NCBI RefSeq assembly: GCF_001659605.2 | Contig: NC_035166.2 | Location: 17,503,003 to 17,567,002, forward strand | DNA: 64,000 bases | From: Manihot esculenta | Taxonomy: Eukaryota > Streptophyta > Magnoliopsida > Malpighiales > Euphorbiaceae | Direction of reading: 5' to 3' | In this document: one piece after another, positions 39,083 to 50,364 of the stretch | Numbering within the stretch: position 1 is the first letter of the stretch | Layout of the letters: the number at the start of each line of letters is the position of its first letter | Notes under the pieces: model-generated | Told to the model about the DNA's origin: nothing | What the model saw: only the letters and a program-made list of their open reading frames with translations | Databases searched by the model: none | Position numbers and translations under genes: made by a program

Positions 39083-40249
39083 ATGAGGGGAACTCGTCGA
39101 TCAGCAAGATTGACTGGAGTGCCACCTGAGGATGAGGGCACGAGCGGCCGTCCTCCAGCATTGCCTAGGGAAATGTCTAGTAGGTCTAGCAGAGACAGAG
39201 CAGTAAGAGACCCTAGAAGGTCTTTGGATCTGGGTAGGGGCAGATCAGTTAGAGGAACAGTTCGGGGAGGAGCGTCAGAGGACATGGGGGAGGATATGGA
39301 TGTAGAGCAAAGGAGGGATGGCAGTCTGGGAGTTAGCATGTCAGAACAAGGAATGGGAGAGTCCCAAGGAGGCACTCAGGCCTCGGGATTTGTTCAGCCA
39401 CCCCACTACCCACACTTCTCACAACATCCCGGGTATTCGATGGGAGGTACATCGGATTACCCTAGCTTCACCCCTTATCCCACACAGATGCCATACCCAC
39501 CATACTACCCACCATATTCACAATACCCAATGTATCCACCCCCACCATACTATCCAAATCCAGCAGACCCTACCTCAGAAAATGTTGCACCACCTCCACC
39601 ACCTACAGAACCAGCAGCCCCAGTTGCTCAGCCATCTAGACCTAGCTCAGCCAGTGGGAGCAAGGTTAAGATGACTGACTACATGAAATTGGGTGCTCCC
39701 CAGTATGAAAAAGGGGATGACCCATTTGTATATCTTGAAAGGGTTAAAGTGATCACAGAGGAGATTGGGGCTGATGACAGTAGAGCCATTCAGATGGCCG
39801 TGTTCACGCTTAAGTGCAAGAAGGCACGAGAGTGGTTCAAGAATTATGTGAACCCGAGAGTGGACAACATGTCCTGGGAAGAGTTTGCAAACGAGTTTGC
39901 AGGATGGGCTTTTCCCGATAGTTCAAGGGAGTTGAAGATGATAGAGTTCGAACAATTGAGGCAGACAGAGGATATGAGTGTAGAGGAGTACACCGACAGA
40001 TTCTTGGAGCTGTTGCCTTTTGCTGGGCAGAGTCTGGATACAGATTAGAAGAAGTCAAGGAGGTATGTCATGAAACTTCATTCCAGGTATTCCTCCCTGA
40101 TTCAGTCCGTGGACAGGGAGAGCTTCCATGCCATAGTAGATATGGCTAGGAAAATGGAGGCCAGTGCCATCATTCAGGGGACAGTTAAGCAGACAATGGC
40201 ACAGCCTTCTGGTTCTAAAACTCCGGGTGGGGGAAGATTAGAAACTTCT
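39083..40249 (+). pseudogene. gag of element B, N-terminal and capsid part
   Basis: Start ATG at 39083 (MRGTRRSARLTGVPP). An Arg/Ser-rich segment, a Pro/Tyr-rich segment and a capsid-like region (KMTDYMKLGAPQYEKGDDPF, FTLKCKKAREWFKNYV) follow. TAG at 40046-40048 replaces a Gln codon that C retains; the frame is otherwise open to the insertion site of C at 40250. The zinc knuckle part continues at 50075-50364. It encodes the structural protein of the virus-like particle. Confidence 0.9.
40245..40249. repeat. Left TSD (CTTCT) of element C
   Basis: CTTCT directly precedes the TGTAATACCCGG start and is repeated at 50075-50079 right after the TTACA end of C. Confidence 0.95.
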
Positions 40250-40779
40250 TGTAATACCCGGCTAGACTCCGGTATCGGAATTCCTACCGTCCGGTGGAAT
40301 CTCGGATGTCGGAGACCTCTAGAAGGGGTAAAACCATATTTTCATGAAATGTTTTAATGTTTTTGATGATTTTAAGTAAAGAGGAAATGAGTTTTTGGAA
40401 TAAAAACACCATTGGAGAAAACTCAGATTTGGCCGCCGAAACTCAAAGTTCGGCCGCCGAACCTGGGCTTCCCTCACTTATGCCTTCGGGGGCCTAAGGC
40501 TCACCCAACCTGGGCTTCCCTCACTTATGCCTTCGGGGGCCTAAGGCTCACCCGAAAAGCATGCATGTTCGGCGGCCGAACTTTGAGTTTCGGCGGCCGA
40601 ACCTGAGTTTCCTCTAAGGGTGTTTTTATTCCAAAAACTCATTTCCTCTTTACTTAAAATCATCAAAAACATTAAAACATTTCATGAAAACATGGTTTTA
40701 CCCCTTCTAGAGGTCTCCGACATCCGAGATTCCACCGGACGGTAGGAATTCCGATACCGGAGTCTAGCCGGGTATTACA
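40250..40779. repeat. LTR-start palindrome at the left of element C
   Basis: Arms of 212 bp (40250-40461 and 40568-40779) are inverted copies of the first 212 bases of the LTR. The 106-bp spacer contains two tandem copies of a 47-bp LTR segment (from about 40462 and 40509). The inner arm ends TATTACA at 40779, next to the reversed polypurine tract. Confidence 0.93.
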
Positions 40780-42327
40780 CTCTCCTCCCTTTAGAACATT
40801 CGTCCCCGAATGTTCCTCAACTAGCTCATAGCATGACATACACATAACATACACATAACACACATGAAAAATACAAGAACTAACCTTAGAAAAGATAAGG
40901 GTATTGCTGGAGCATGGACTCCCGTGCTCCCAGGTGCACTCTTCCATATTGTGGTGGTTCCATAGGACTTTCACCATCGGGATTTCCTTGTTTCTCAGCT
41001 TTCTGATCTGGGTGTCTATGATCCGCACCGACTGCTCAACATAGGTGAGATCCTCTTGGACCTCCACATCAGGCTCACTAAGAACCTTGCTCGGATCTGA
41101 CACAAATTTCCTCAACATTGAAACATGGAAAACTGGATGGATTCTTGCCATTGAAGCAGGCAAATCTAGCTTGTACGACACATTCCCAATCTTCTGCAAG
41201 ATTTCAAAGGGTCCGATGTATCGTGGGGCTAGTTTACCTTTCTTCCCAAAGCGAACCACTCCTTTCATTGGAGACACCCTGAGCAATACCAGATCCCCCT
41301 CCTGAAACTCTACCTGTCTTCTGCGGATGTCTGCATAACTTTTCTGTCTGCTTGCAGCAGTCTTGATTCTTTCTCTGATTATGGGTACCACCCTACTGGT
41401 GATCTCTACTAGCTCAGGCCCTGCTAAGGCTTTTTCTCCAACTTCCTCCCAGCAAACAGGTGACCTGCACTTCCTCCCATATAAAGCTTCATATGGAGCC
41501 ATCCCGATGCTAGCATGATGGCTGTTATTGTAGGCAAACTCCACCAAAGGTAGATGCTGCCTCCAAGAACCGCCAAAGTCCAGCACATACATTCCAAGCA
41601 TATCCTCGATAGTCTGGATGGTCCTTTCTGACTGTCCGTCAGTCTGGGGGTGGAAGGCAGTGCTGAAATCCAACCTGGTACCCATGGCATTCTGCAGACT
41701 CCGCCAAAACCTGGAGGTGAACTGGGGCCCTCTATCGGACACTATTGAAACAGGAACCCCATGCAGCCTGACGATCTCATCCACATACACCTGCGCCAAC
41801 TTGTCCACAGAATAGCCACTCCTAACAGGGATGAAGTGAGCAGATTTGGTGAGTCTGTCCACAATCACCCATATGGAGTCCAATCTGTTGGACGCTGCCG
41901 GTAACCCCACTACGAAGTCCATAGCTATATTCTCCCATTTCCATTCTGGAATAAGTAGCGGGTTAAGCATTCCAGCCGACTTCTGATGTTCCAGCTTCAC
42001 CCTCTGACACACTTCGCAGGCTGACACAAACTGTGCCACTTCTTTCTTCATTGCTGGCCACCAATAAACTTTCTTCAAATCTTGATACATCTTGGTGGCT
42101 CCGGGGTGAACGCTGTATCTTGCATTATGAACCTCTCTCATAATGTCTCCTTTTAGCCCTATGTCATCTGGTACACATAGTCGACTCCCATAGCGGAGGA
42201 TCCCCTTGATGTCAAATCTGAACTCACTGTCCTTGCCTGACTGAACAGTCCTGGCAATCTTCACTAACTCTGGGTCCTCATGCTGTTTCTGAGCCACTTG
42301 CTCTAGAAACACAGGTGTCACTCTCAT
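40672..42327 (-). pseudogene. Integrase and chromodomain of element C
   Basis: On the minus strand: zinc region with H...H and CEVCQRVK, then the DDE core (MDFVVGLP, VSDRGPQFTS, SERTIQTIEDM with the Glu), the GPFEILQKIG domain, and a chromodomain start (IRKLRNKEIPMVKVLWNHHN). A one-base deletion near 40929, compared with B, shifts the chromodomain's last helix (after EECTWE), and the frame then runs on through the polypurine tract into LTR sequence. Chromodomains guide integration to marked chromatin. It is separated from the preceding pol part only by TAG at 42328-42330. Confidence 0.9.
40780..40792 (-). other. Polypurine tract of element C
   Basis: On the minus strand AAAGGGAGGAGAG precedes the LTR start TGTAATACCC, the same position as in B. 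Confidence 0.85.
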
Positions 42328-44460
42328 CTAGGCCACTAAAGCACCGGTACCAGATAACTCCAACTGTAGACCTTCATCAATGAGCTTGTAAAACTCCTTC
42401 ACCACTGGCCTCCTCTCTGCCATGATGTGGGATAGACTGCCTAGTGACTTCCGGCTTAGGGCATCTGCCACGACATTCGCCTTACCCGGATGATACTGAA
42501 TCTTGCAATCATAGTCACTCAGCAGCTCTACCCATCTCCTCTGTCTCAAGTTCAAATCTCTTTGACTCAGGATGTACTGCAGGCTCTTATGATCTGTAAA
42601 GATCTCACATTTTACCCCATAGAGGTAGTGCCTCCACATCTTGAGTGCAAAGATTACTGCTGCCATCTCTAGGTCATGCGTGGGGTAATTCAACTCATGC
42701 TTCTTCAGCTGCCTAGAAGCATAAGCAATCACCCTCTCATTTTGCATCAGCACACAACCCAGTCCCACACGGGACGCATCACAAAAGACTGTAAAGTCCT
42801 CATCACTAGATGGCAGAGCTAAAACTGGTGCTGAAGTCAACCTCTTCTTAAGCTCTTCAAAACTCTCTTCGCACTGGTCGGTCCACAGAAACTTTTGATT
42901 CTTCTTGGTTAGTCTGGTCAAAGGAGCTGCTATTTTTGAGAAGTCCTGAACGAACCTCCTGTAGTAACCCGCCAAACGAAAGAAACTCCTTATTTCTGTC
43001 ACTGAAGTGGGTCTAGGCCAGTTAGCCACAGTTTCTGTCTTCTTGGGGTCCACCTCTATCCCATTCTCTGACGCTACATGCCCCAAGAATGAGATGCTCC
43101 TCAGCCAGAACTCACATTTAGAGAACTTGGCATACAGGCCATGTTCCTTCAAGGTCTGCAGAACCAACCTCAGATGATGGGCATGCTCCTCTGCATTCCT
43201 GGAATACACCAAGATATCATCTATGAAGACAATAACAAAGTGATCCAGGTACTGGCTAAACACTCTATTCATGAGATCCATGAATGCTGCAGGGGCGTTG
43301 GTTAACCCGAACGGCATTACAAGGAACTCAAAATGCCCATATCTGGTCCTGAAAGCTGTCTTTGGCACATCATCTTCTCTGATCCTCAACTGATGGTACC
43401 CCGATCTCAGATCTATTTTGGAGAAACAACCTGCTCCGGCTAGCTGGTCAAATAGATCGTCGATCCTAGGCAACGGGTACTTATTCTTGGTAGTGACTTT
43501 GTTCAACTGCCTGTAGTCGATACAAAGCCTTAGGGATCCATCCTTCTTTCTCACGAACAAAACTGGTGCACCCCAAGGTGAAGTGCTCGGTCGGATGAAG
43601 CCCTTTTCTACCAACTCTTGCAACTGTTCCTTCAATTCTTTCAACTCGGCTGGAGCCATCCTGTAGGGAGGGATAGAGATCGGTCGGGTTCCAGGCATCA
43701 ATTCTATCTCGAACTCTATCTCCCTAGCAGGTGGTAAACCTGGTAGCTTGTCTGGGAAGACGTCTAGAAACTCTCTAACCACTAGCACCGAGGCGGGCTC
43801 TCTAACCTGACTGCTAAGCTCTCTCACATGAGCCAAATACCCCTGACATCCCTTCCTAAGCAACCTACGAGCCTGAAGAGCTGATATCAGACCTCTAGGT
43901 GTACCCCTCCTGTCTCCCCTGAAGACAACCTCTGATCCATCCTGACCTCTGAACCTGACTACCTTGTCCCTGCAGTCCAAGGTAGCACCATGGGTAGATA
44001 ACCAGTCCATCCCTAGAATGACGTCAAAATCTATCAAATCTAGAACCACCAGGTCGGCGGACAAGCATCTTCCCTCAACAAACACAGGACTACACTGGCA
44101 GACTGACTCTGCCACTGATGGATCACACTTGGGTCCACTGACCCAGAGAGGACACTCTAACTCAGAGATCATCAACCCAAACCTCTGGACGGCTCTCGGA
44201 GCAATAAAAGAATGAGATGCACCAGGGTCCATCAAGGCATACACATCTGAACAACCAATGACTAAGTTACCTGCCACCACGGTGTTAGATGCATCTGCCT
44301 CCTGCTGAGTCATTGTGAAGATCCGTGCTGGAGCTGATGGACCTTCACCTCTGAAACCCGCTGAAGAAGAGGCTGCCCCTCTCCCTCTGCCTCTGCCACT
44401 GGCCTGAGTCATGGCTGGAGCTGCTGGTTGAGCCACACTACCAGAAGCTGTCTGCTGAGA
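42328..44460 (-). pseudogene. Protease, reverse transcriptase and RNase H of element C
   Basis: An open frame of about 700 residues on the minus strand. In order it has a Gly/Arg-rich linker, the protease motif ([13 protein letters not shown]), RT with [30 protein letters not shown] and the catalytic FIDDILVYS, then RNase H ([43 protein letters not shown]). It ends in TAG 42328-42330, where B has Gln. Upstream TAG at 44461-44463, also Gln in relatives, separates it from gag. Apart from these two stops the catalytic residues are all present. Confidence 0.92.
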
Positions 44461-45894
44461 CTATGCTCCAAAAGCTGCCCTAGGACACTCCCGAGCCATG
44501 TGTCCCTCTTGCCCGCATCTGAAGCAAGCTGCTGTCCCAGCCCGACAAACTCCCCTGTGTAGCCTACCACACTTTGCACAAACTGCGTTATCCGCGCCAG
44601 AGCTTGAGCCACTCCCTAGTCCCAGACTAGACTTGACCTTGTTCCAAAACTTGTTCTTCTTGGGCTTCCTAGTGGTGTTACTCCACTTTTTGCTACCTGA
44701 AGCTGCTGCACTCAGAGAAGAAGAGCCTGGGGTCTTGGAACCAGAAGGCTGTGCCACTGACTGCTTAACTGCTCCCTGAACGATGGCACTGGCCTCCATT
44801 TTCCGTGCCATATCCACTATGGCATAGAAGCTCTCCCTATCTGCTGAATGGATCAAGGAGGAATATCTGGAGTGGAGTTTCATGATATACCTCCTTGACC
44901 TTTTCTGGTCTGTGTCAAGGTTTTGCCCTGCAAATGGCAACAGCTCCAAGAATCTGTCTGTGAACTCCTCTACACCCATCTCATCAGTCTGCCTCAACTG
45001 TTCAAACTCTATCATCTTCAGCTCCCTTGAACTATCGGGAAAAGCCCATACTGCAAACTCGTTTGCAAACTCTTCCTAAGACATGCTGTCTACCCTCGGG
45101 TTCACATAGTTCTTGAATCACTCTCGTGCCTTCTTGCACTTAAGCGTGAACCCAGCCATCTGAATGGCTCTACTATCATCAGCCTCAATCTCATCTGTGA
45201 TCACCTTAACCCTTTCAAGGTACACAAACGGGTCATTCCCTTTTTCATACTGGGGAGCACCCAACTTCATGTAGTCTGTCATCTTGACCTTGCTCCCACT
45301 GGCTAAGCTAGGTCTAGGAGGTTGAGTAGCTGGGGCTGCTGGTTCTGTAGGTGGTGAAGGTGGGGCAACATTTTCTGATGTAGGGTTTGGATAATAAGGT
45401 GGGGGTGGATACATTGGGTATTGTGAATATGGTGGGTAGTAGGGTGGGTATGGCATCTATGTGGTATAAGGGGTGAAGCTAGGGTAATCCGATGTACCTC
45501 CCATCGAATACCCGGGATTTTGTGAGAAGTGTGGGTAGTGGGGTGGCTGAACAAATCCCGAGGCCTGAGTGCCTCCTTGGGACTCTCCCATTCCCTCTTC
45601 TGACATGCTAACTCCCAGACTGCCATCCCTTCTCTGCTCTACATCCATATCATTCCCCATGTCCTCAGACGCTCCTCCCTGAACTGTTCCTCTGACTGAT
45701 CTGCTTCTACCCAGATCCAAAGACCTCCTAGGGTCTCTTACTACTCTTTCTCGGTTAGACCTACTAGACATTGCCCTAGGCAATGCTGGAGGACGGGCGC
45801 TCATGCCCTCATCCTCAGGTGGCACTCCAGTCAATCGTGCTGATCGACGAGTTCCCCTCATCCTGTTTTCTGAAAGGCAGCATATAATAATCAA
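44461..45894 (-). pseudogene. gag of element C, broken
   Basis: Minus-strand gag with start MRGTRRSARLTGVPP close to 45861. Stops at 45457-45459 (Gln in B), 45118-45120 (Trp in B) and about 45076-45078 (Trp in B) cut it. The C-terminal part (45015-44464) holds a shortened Cys-Cys-His-Cys unit (CAKCGRLHRGVC) followed by a standard zinc knuckle CFRCGQEGHMARECP. All three stops are transition type. Confidence 0.9.
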
Positions 45895-46107
45895 ACATTA
45901 GCATCATATGGTTCATGTGGGCACACATGAACCCTCATCACATACATCACATATCATTAATGCACATGCATATAGTCATGGCATTTCACATTATCAAACA
46001 AGACAGGACTCCACATCCTATCCTAGTGGACATGATCTTCCTATTGTGCTTGACCTTCTATATCCTCTATGAGCCCGACACTCTAGGTCCGACCATATGA
46101 ACCTAGG

Positions 46108-46119
46108 GCTCTGATACCA
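46108..46119 (-). other. Primer binding site of element C
   Basis: The reverse complement of TGGTATCAGAGC, three bases inside the inverted LTR end at 46123. It confirms minus orientation of the internal region. Confidence 0.93.
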
Positions 46120-46122
46120 TTC

Positions 46123-49100
46123 TGTAACGATCCAAAAATCGGACCGCTACCGGTGCTAGGATCCGGGTCAACTTAAGGCCGCCGGGACCCGTAGCAAGCC
46201 TAACATACATCCTGAAAACCTGATTAATCCCATACATGATCAACAACATACATAAAAATTTAAAACTTATCTTTCATTCATTCCTCATACACCAAACTCA
46301 ACCTGTGCATGCACTAAACATACTCATACACATGACCCCTCTATGGGATCTCATCAATGCCCCAATGGGCGATACATCATAAGTTGAGTTGGTTAAACAT
46401 AAACATCAATAGACATTAAGATCATGTATCAACAAGGGATTACAATAAACTATGGTCAAGCACACTTCTAAACCTCAATATCATTATACATAACATAACT
46501 ATTCAATTGTACATCATCTTACAATTTATCATGTCCACTTTCTAACTATTACAAACATAAGACTTTACTCTTCTTGACTTCTCTGTCTAGCCCGTACCTG
46601 CAATCCTGGGGGATTAGGGAAAAGGGGTGAGCTACTAGAGCCCAGTGAGCAGAATAATAGAAAACAACATTTAAATCTCATGCCATCATGTAATGCAACA
46701 CATCACAACAAATCACATCTCGGATGGTATTGTCACCAATAGTCCTCTACATTCCAAAGTGTCGGGACGTAGAATGGGTACAACCGGTCTTTCTCTTAAC
46801 ATAACATATCATGCATACCAATGTGCCAGGGACGTAGAATGGGTACAACCTGGACTTTCTCTTACATAGTGCCAGGGACGTAGAATGGGTACAACCTGGA
46901 CTTCCATACCATATCATGCCGTAACATCATCATACCATATAAGGACTAAAGGATCATCCAATAACCAATCCACATCAACATCATAAATGCAATGCAACAT
47001 ATTCGTGATTTCTAATGCAAACAACCTAATTCATCACATGGCATTCATGATGCATGAACATGCTCAACTGTATAATTCATTTGCTTTAAAAACATAAAGG
47101 TTTATTCTACTCACCTCTGGCCGAAGCTCTACTGACTCAGAAGCAGCTAACTCACTGCTGGGGTCCTCGGTTCCTCGGGTCCGAACCTACACAGGTGGAC
47201 TCAAATGAGGGACCAAACAACTAGAACATAACTCTAAAAACATCCCCCTAAAACCCCCTAAAACACCTCAAAATAATCATGCAAAAACATGCAAAGGAAG
47301 GCAGAACAGGGCAGGTTCGGCGGCACCTTCGGCGGCCGAAAGTCCCTCGAGAGCCGAAACCCAGGCAGGTTCAGCGGCCGAAAGTCCCAGACAGAGACGA
47401 AAGTCTCTTTTCGGGGGCAACTTCGGCAGCCAAAAGGCCTGCCTCCCCAGCCATGTTCGGCGGCCGAAAGTTCCTTCGGCTGCCGAACCTGGTTTCTGCC
47501 AAAGGGCAGAAACTTGGCTCCTTTAAGCACATTTGCCTCCAAAACTTCCAATCATGCATTTAGCTCAACCAAAACATGCAAATATACATACATTGGCTCC
47601 TAGGGGCTTCAAACTAACTTAAACCCCAACTACAACACACAACAATAACACAAATCCAACATACATTGCTCAAAACATAACATTAACTCAAAAACCTAAC
47701 TATGAGCTAAACATGCATTCTATCCCATAGATCTTGCATAAAACTTACTTTAAACATGAAATGAGCTTAAGATCGGCTCTTACCTCTTGAAGATCGAGAG
47801 AGAGACGTCCTAAACTCGGAGGTGGGAGATTTTGAGTTCTTGAACCTCAAAGCTCCAAAACTTGCTTTAAACTCGAAAATCTTCAAAACAACGTGAAAAC
47901 TAGTGAAAATCTTGAAAGATTTGAAGGAAAAACTCAAGGATTGGTGAGGAACGGCGGAGAGCTCACCTTGGCCGACAATGGGGAGAAAAACTCGCCCGTT
48001 TTCGGCTAAGGGACCCTTTTATAGTGGCTGGCCAGGCCACGTTCGGCCGCCGAACATGGCATGCATGCGGAGGCACGTTCGGCCCCCGAACGTGGCCTGG
48101 CCAGCCACTATAAAAGGGTCCCTTAGCCGAAAACGGGCGAGTTTTTCTCCCTATTGTCGGCCAAGGTGAGCTCTCCGCCGTTCCTCACCAATCCTTGAGT
48201 TTTTCCTTCAAATCTTTCAAGATTTTCACTAGTTTTCATGTTGTTTTGAAGATTTTTGAGTTTAAAGCAAGTTTTGGAGCTTTGAGGTTCAAGAACTCAA
48301 AATCTCCCACCTCCGAGTTTAGGACGTCTCTTTCTCGATCTTCAAGAGGTAAGAGCCGATCTTAAGCTCATTTCATGTTTAAAGTAAGTTTTATGCAAGA
48401 TCTATGGGATAGAATGCATGTTTAGCTCATAGTTAGGTTTTTGAGTTAATGTTATGTTTTGAGCAATGTATGTTGGATTTGTGTTATTGTTGTGTGTTGT
48501 AGTTGGGGTTTAAGTTAGTTTGAAGCCCCTAGGAGCCAATGTATGTATATTTGTATGTTTTGGTTGAGCTAAATGCATGATTGGAAGTTTTGGAGGCAAA
48601 TGTGCTTAAAGGAGCCAAGTTTCTGCCCTTTGGCAGAAACCAGGTTCGGCAGCCGAAGGAACTTTTGGCCGCCGAACATGGCTGGGGAGGCAGGCCTTTC
48701 GGCTGCCGAAGGAACTTTCGGCCGTCGAACATGGCTGGGGAGGCAGGCCTTTCGACTGCCGAAGTTGCCCCTGAAAAGAGACTTTCGTCTCTGTCTGGGA
48801 CTTTCGGCCACCGAAGGTGCCGCCGAACCTGCCTGGGTTTCGGCTCTGGAGGGACTTTCGGCCGCTGAAGGTGCCGCCGAACCTGCCCTATTCTGCCTTC
48901 CTTTGAATGTTTTTGCATGATTGTTTTGAGGTGTTTTAGGGGGTTTTTGGGGGATGTTTTTAGAGTTATGTTCTAGTTGTTTGGTCCCTCATTTGAGTCC
49001 ACCTGTGTAGGTTCAGACTCGAGGAACCGAGGACCCCAGCAGTGAGTCAGCTGCTTCTGAGTCAGTAGAGCTTCGGCCAGAGGTGAGTAGAATAAACCTT

Positions 49101-50074
49101 TATGTTTTTAAAGCAAATGAATTATACAGTTGAGCATGTTCATGCATCATGAATGCCATGTGATGAATTAGGTTGTTTGCATTAGAAATCACGAATATGT
49201 TGCATTGCATTTATGATGTTGATGTGGATTGGTTATTGGATGATCCTTTAGTCCTCATATGGTATGATGATGTTATGACATGATATGGTATGGAAGTCCA
49301 GGTTGTACCCATTCTACGTCCCTGGCACTATGTAAGAGAAAGTCCAGGTTGTTCCCATTCTACGTCCCTGGCACATTGGTATGCATGATATGTTATGTTA
49401 AGAGAAAGACCGGTTGTACCCATTCTACGTCCCGACACTTTGGAATGTAGAGGACTATTGGTGACAATACCATCCGAGATGTGATTTGTTGTGATGTGTT
49501 GCATTACATGATGGCATGAGATTTAAATGTTGTTTTCTATTATTCTGCTCACTGGGCTCTAGTAGCTCACCCCTTTTCCCTAATCCCCCAGGATTGCAGG
49601 TACGGGCTAGACAGAGAAGTCAAGAAGAGTAAAGTCTTATGTTTGTAATAGTTAGAAAGTGGACATGATAAATTGTAAGATGATGTACAATTGAATAGTT
49701 ATGTTATGTATAATGATATTGAGGTTTAGAAGTGTGCTTGACCATAGTTTATTGTAATCCCTTGTTGATACATGATCTTAATGTCTATTGATGTTTATGT
49801 TTAACCAACTCAACTTATGATGTATCGCCCATTGGGGCATTGATGAGATCCCACAGAGGGGTCATGTGTATGAGTATGTTTAGTGCATGCACAGGTTGAG
49901 TTTGGTGTATGAGGAATGAATGAAAGAAAAGTTTTAAATTTTTATGTATGTTGTTGATCATGTATGGGATTAATCAGGTTTTCAGGATGTATGTTAGGCT
50001 TGCTACGGGTCCCGGCGGCCTTAAGTCGACCCGGATCCTAGCACCGGTAGCGGTCCGATTTTCGGGTCATTACA
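46123..50074. repeat. Long LTR palindrome at the right of element C (about 3.95 kb)
   Basis: 46123-48046 is the minus-oriented LTR from its 3' end up to just upstream of the TATA box. 48042-50074 is the plus-oriented LTR from the same region to its 3' end. The arms of about 1.92 kb are inverted and almost adjacent. Outward-facing TATA boxes lie at 48016-48023 (minus) and 48109-48116 (plus). Small differences exist between the arms, for example an extra duplicated motif in the plus arm near 48,650-48,765. Confidence 0.93.
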
Positions 50075-50364
50075 CTTCTACCTTGAGTGCAGCAGCTTCA
50101 GGCAGTAAGAGATGGGGTAAGCCCAAGGGTAAGAAGAATAAGTTCTGGAACAAGGTTAAGTCTAGTCTGGGATTTGGAAGTGGCTCAAGCTCTGGTACGG
50201 ATAATGCAGTTTGTGCGAAGTGTGGTAGGCCACACAAGGGAGTATGTCGGTTTAGGACGAACGCCTGCTTCAGATGTGGTCAGGAGGGGCATATGGCTCG
50301 AGAATGTCCAAGAGCAGTCCCGATGGCTCAGTCCCAGCAGACAGCCTCAGGCAGTGTAGCGTAG
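50075..50364 (+). pseudogene. gag of element B, nucleocapsid part
   Basis: Gag resumes after the CTTCT duplication with a Lys-rich segment, a shortened Cys-Cys-His-Cys unit (CAKCGRPHKGVC) and the zinc knuckle CFRCGQEGHMARECP, which binds the element RNA. It ends in TAG 50362-50364, a Gln codon in relatives, a few residues before the protease linker. A frame reading in from the C LTR is a chance fusion. Confidence 0.88.

Larger units (their letters stand above)
40250..50074. mobile_element. Element C: full-length Tekay/Del-like element with its middle inverted
   Basis: Both outer ends are plus-oriented LTR ends flanked by TSD CTTCT, and the size (9825 bp) equals a complete family member. Between the breakpoints at 40449-40461 and 48042-48054 everything runs on the minus strand: LTR start, polypurine tract, pol, gag, primer binding site, LTR end. 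Rejoining in thought gives two LTRs of about 2.24 kb each and an internal region of 5.34 kb. The simplest reading is inversion after insertion between the two LTRs. Both breakpoints lie in copies of TTCGGCCGCCGAA. Confidence 0.9.

Noticed and set aside
47258..48920. Frames of 80-130 residues on both strands in the C LTR palindrome
   Set aside because: Same motif-cluster artefacts, mirrored because the LTR is present in both orientations.
49948..50364. A 138-residue frame joining LTR and zinc knuckle
   Set aside because: It starts in the C LTR and runs by chance into B gag across the insertion junction.
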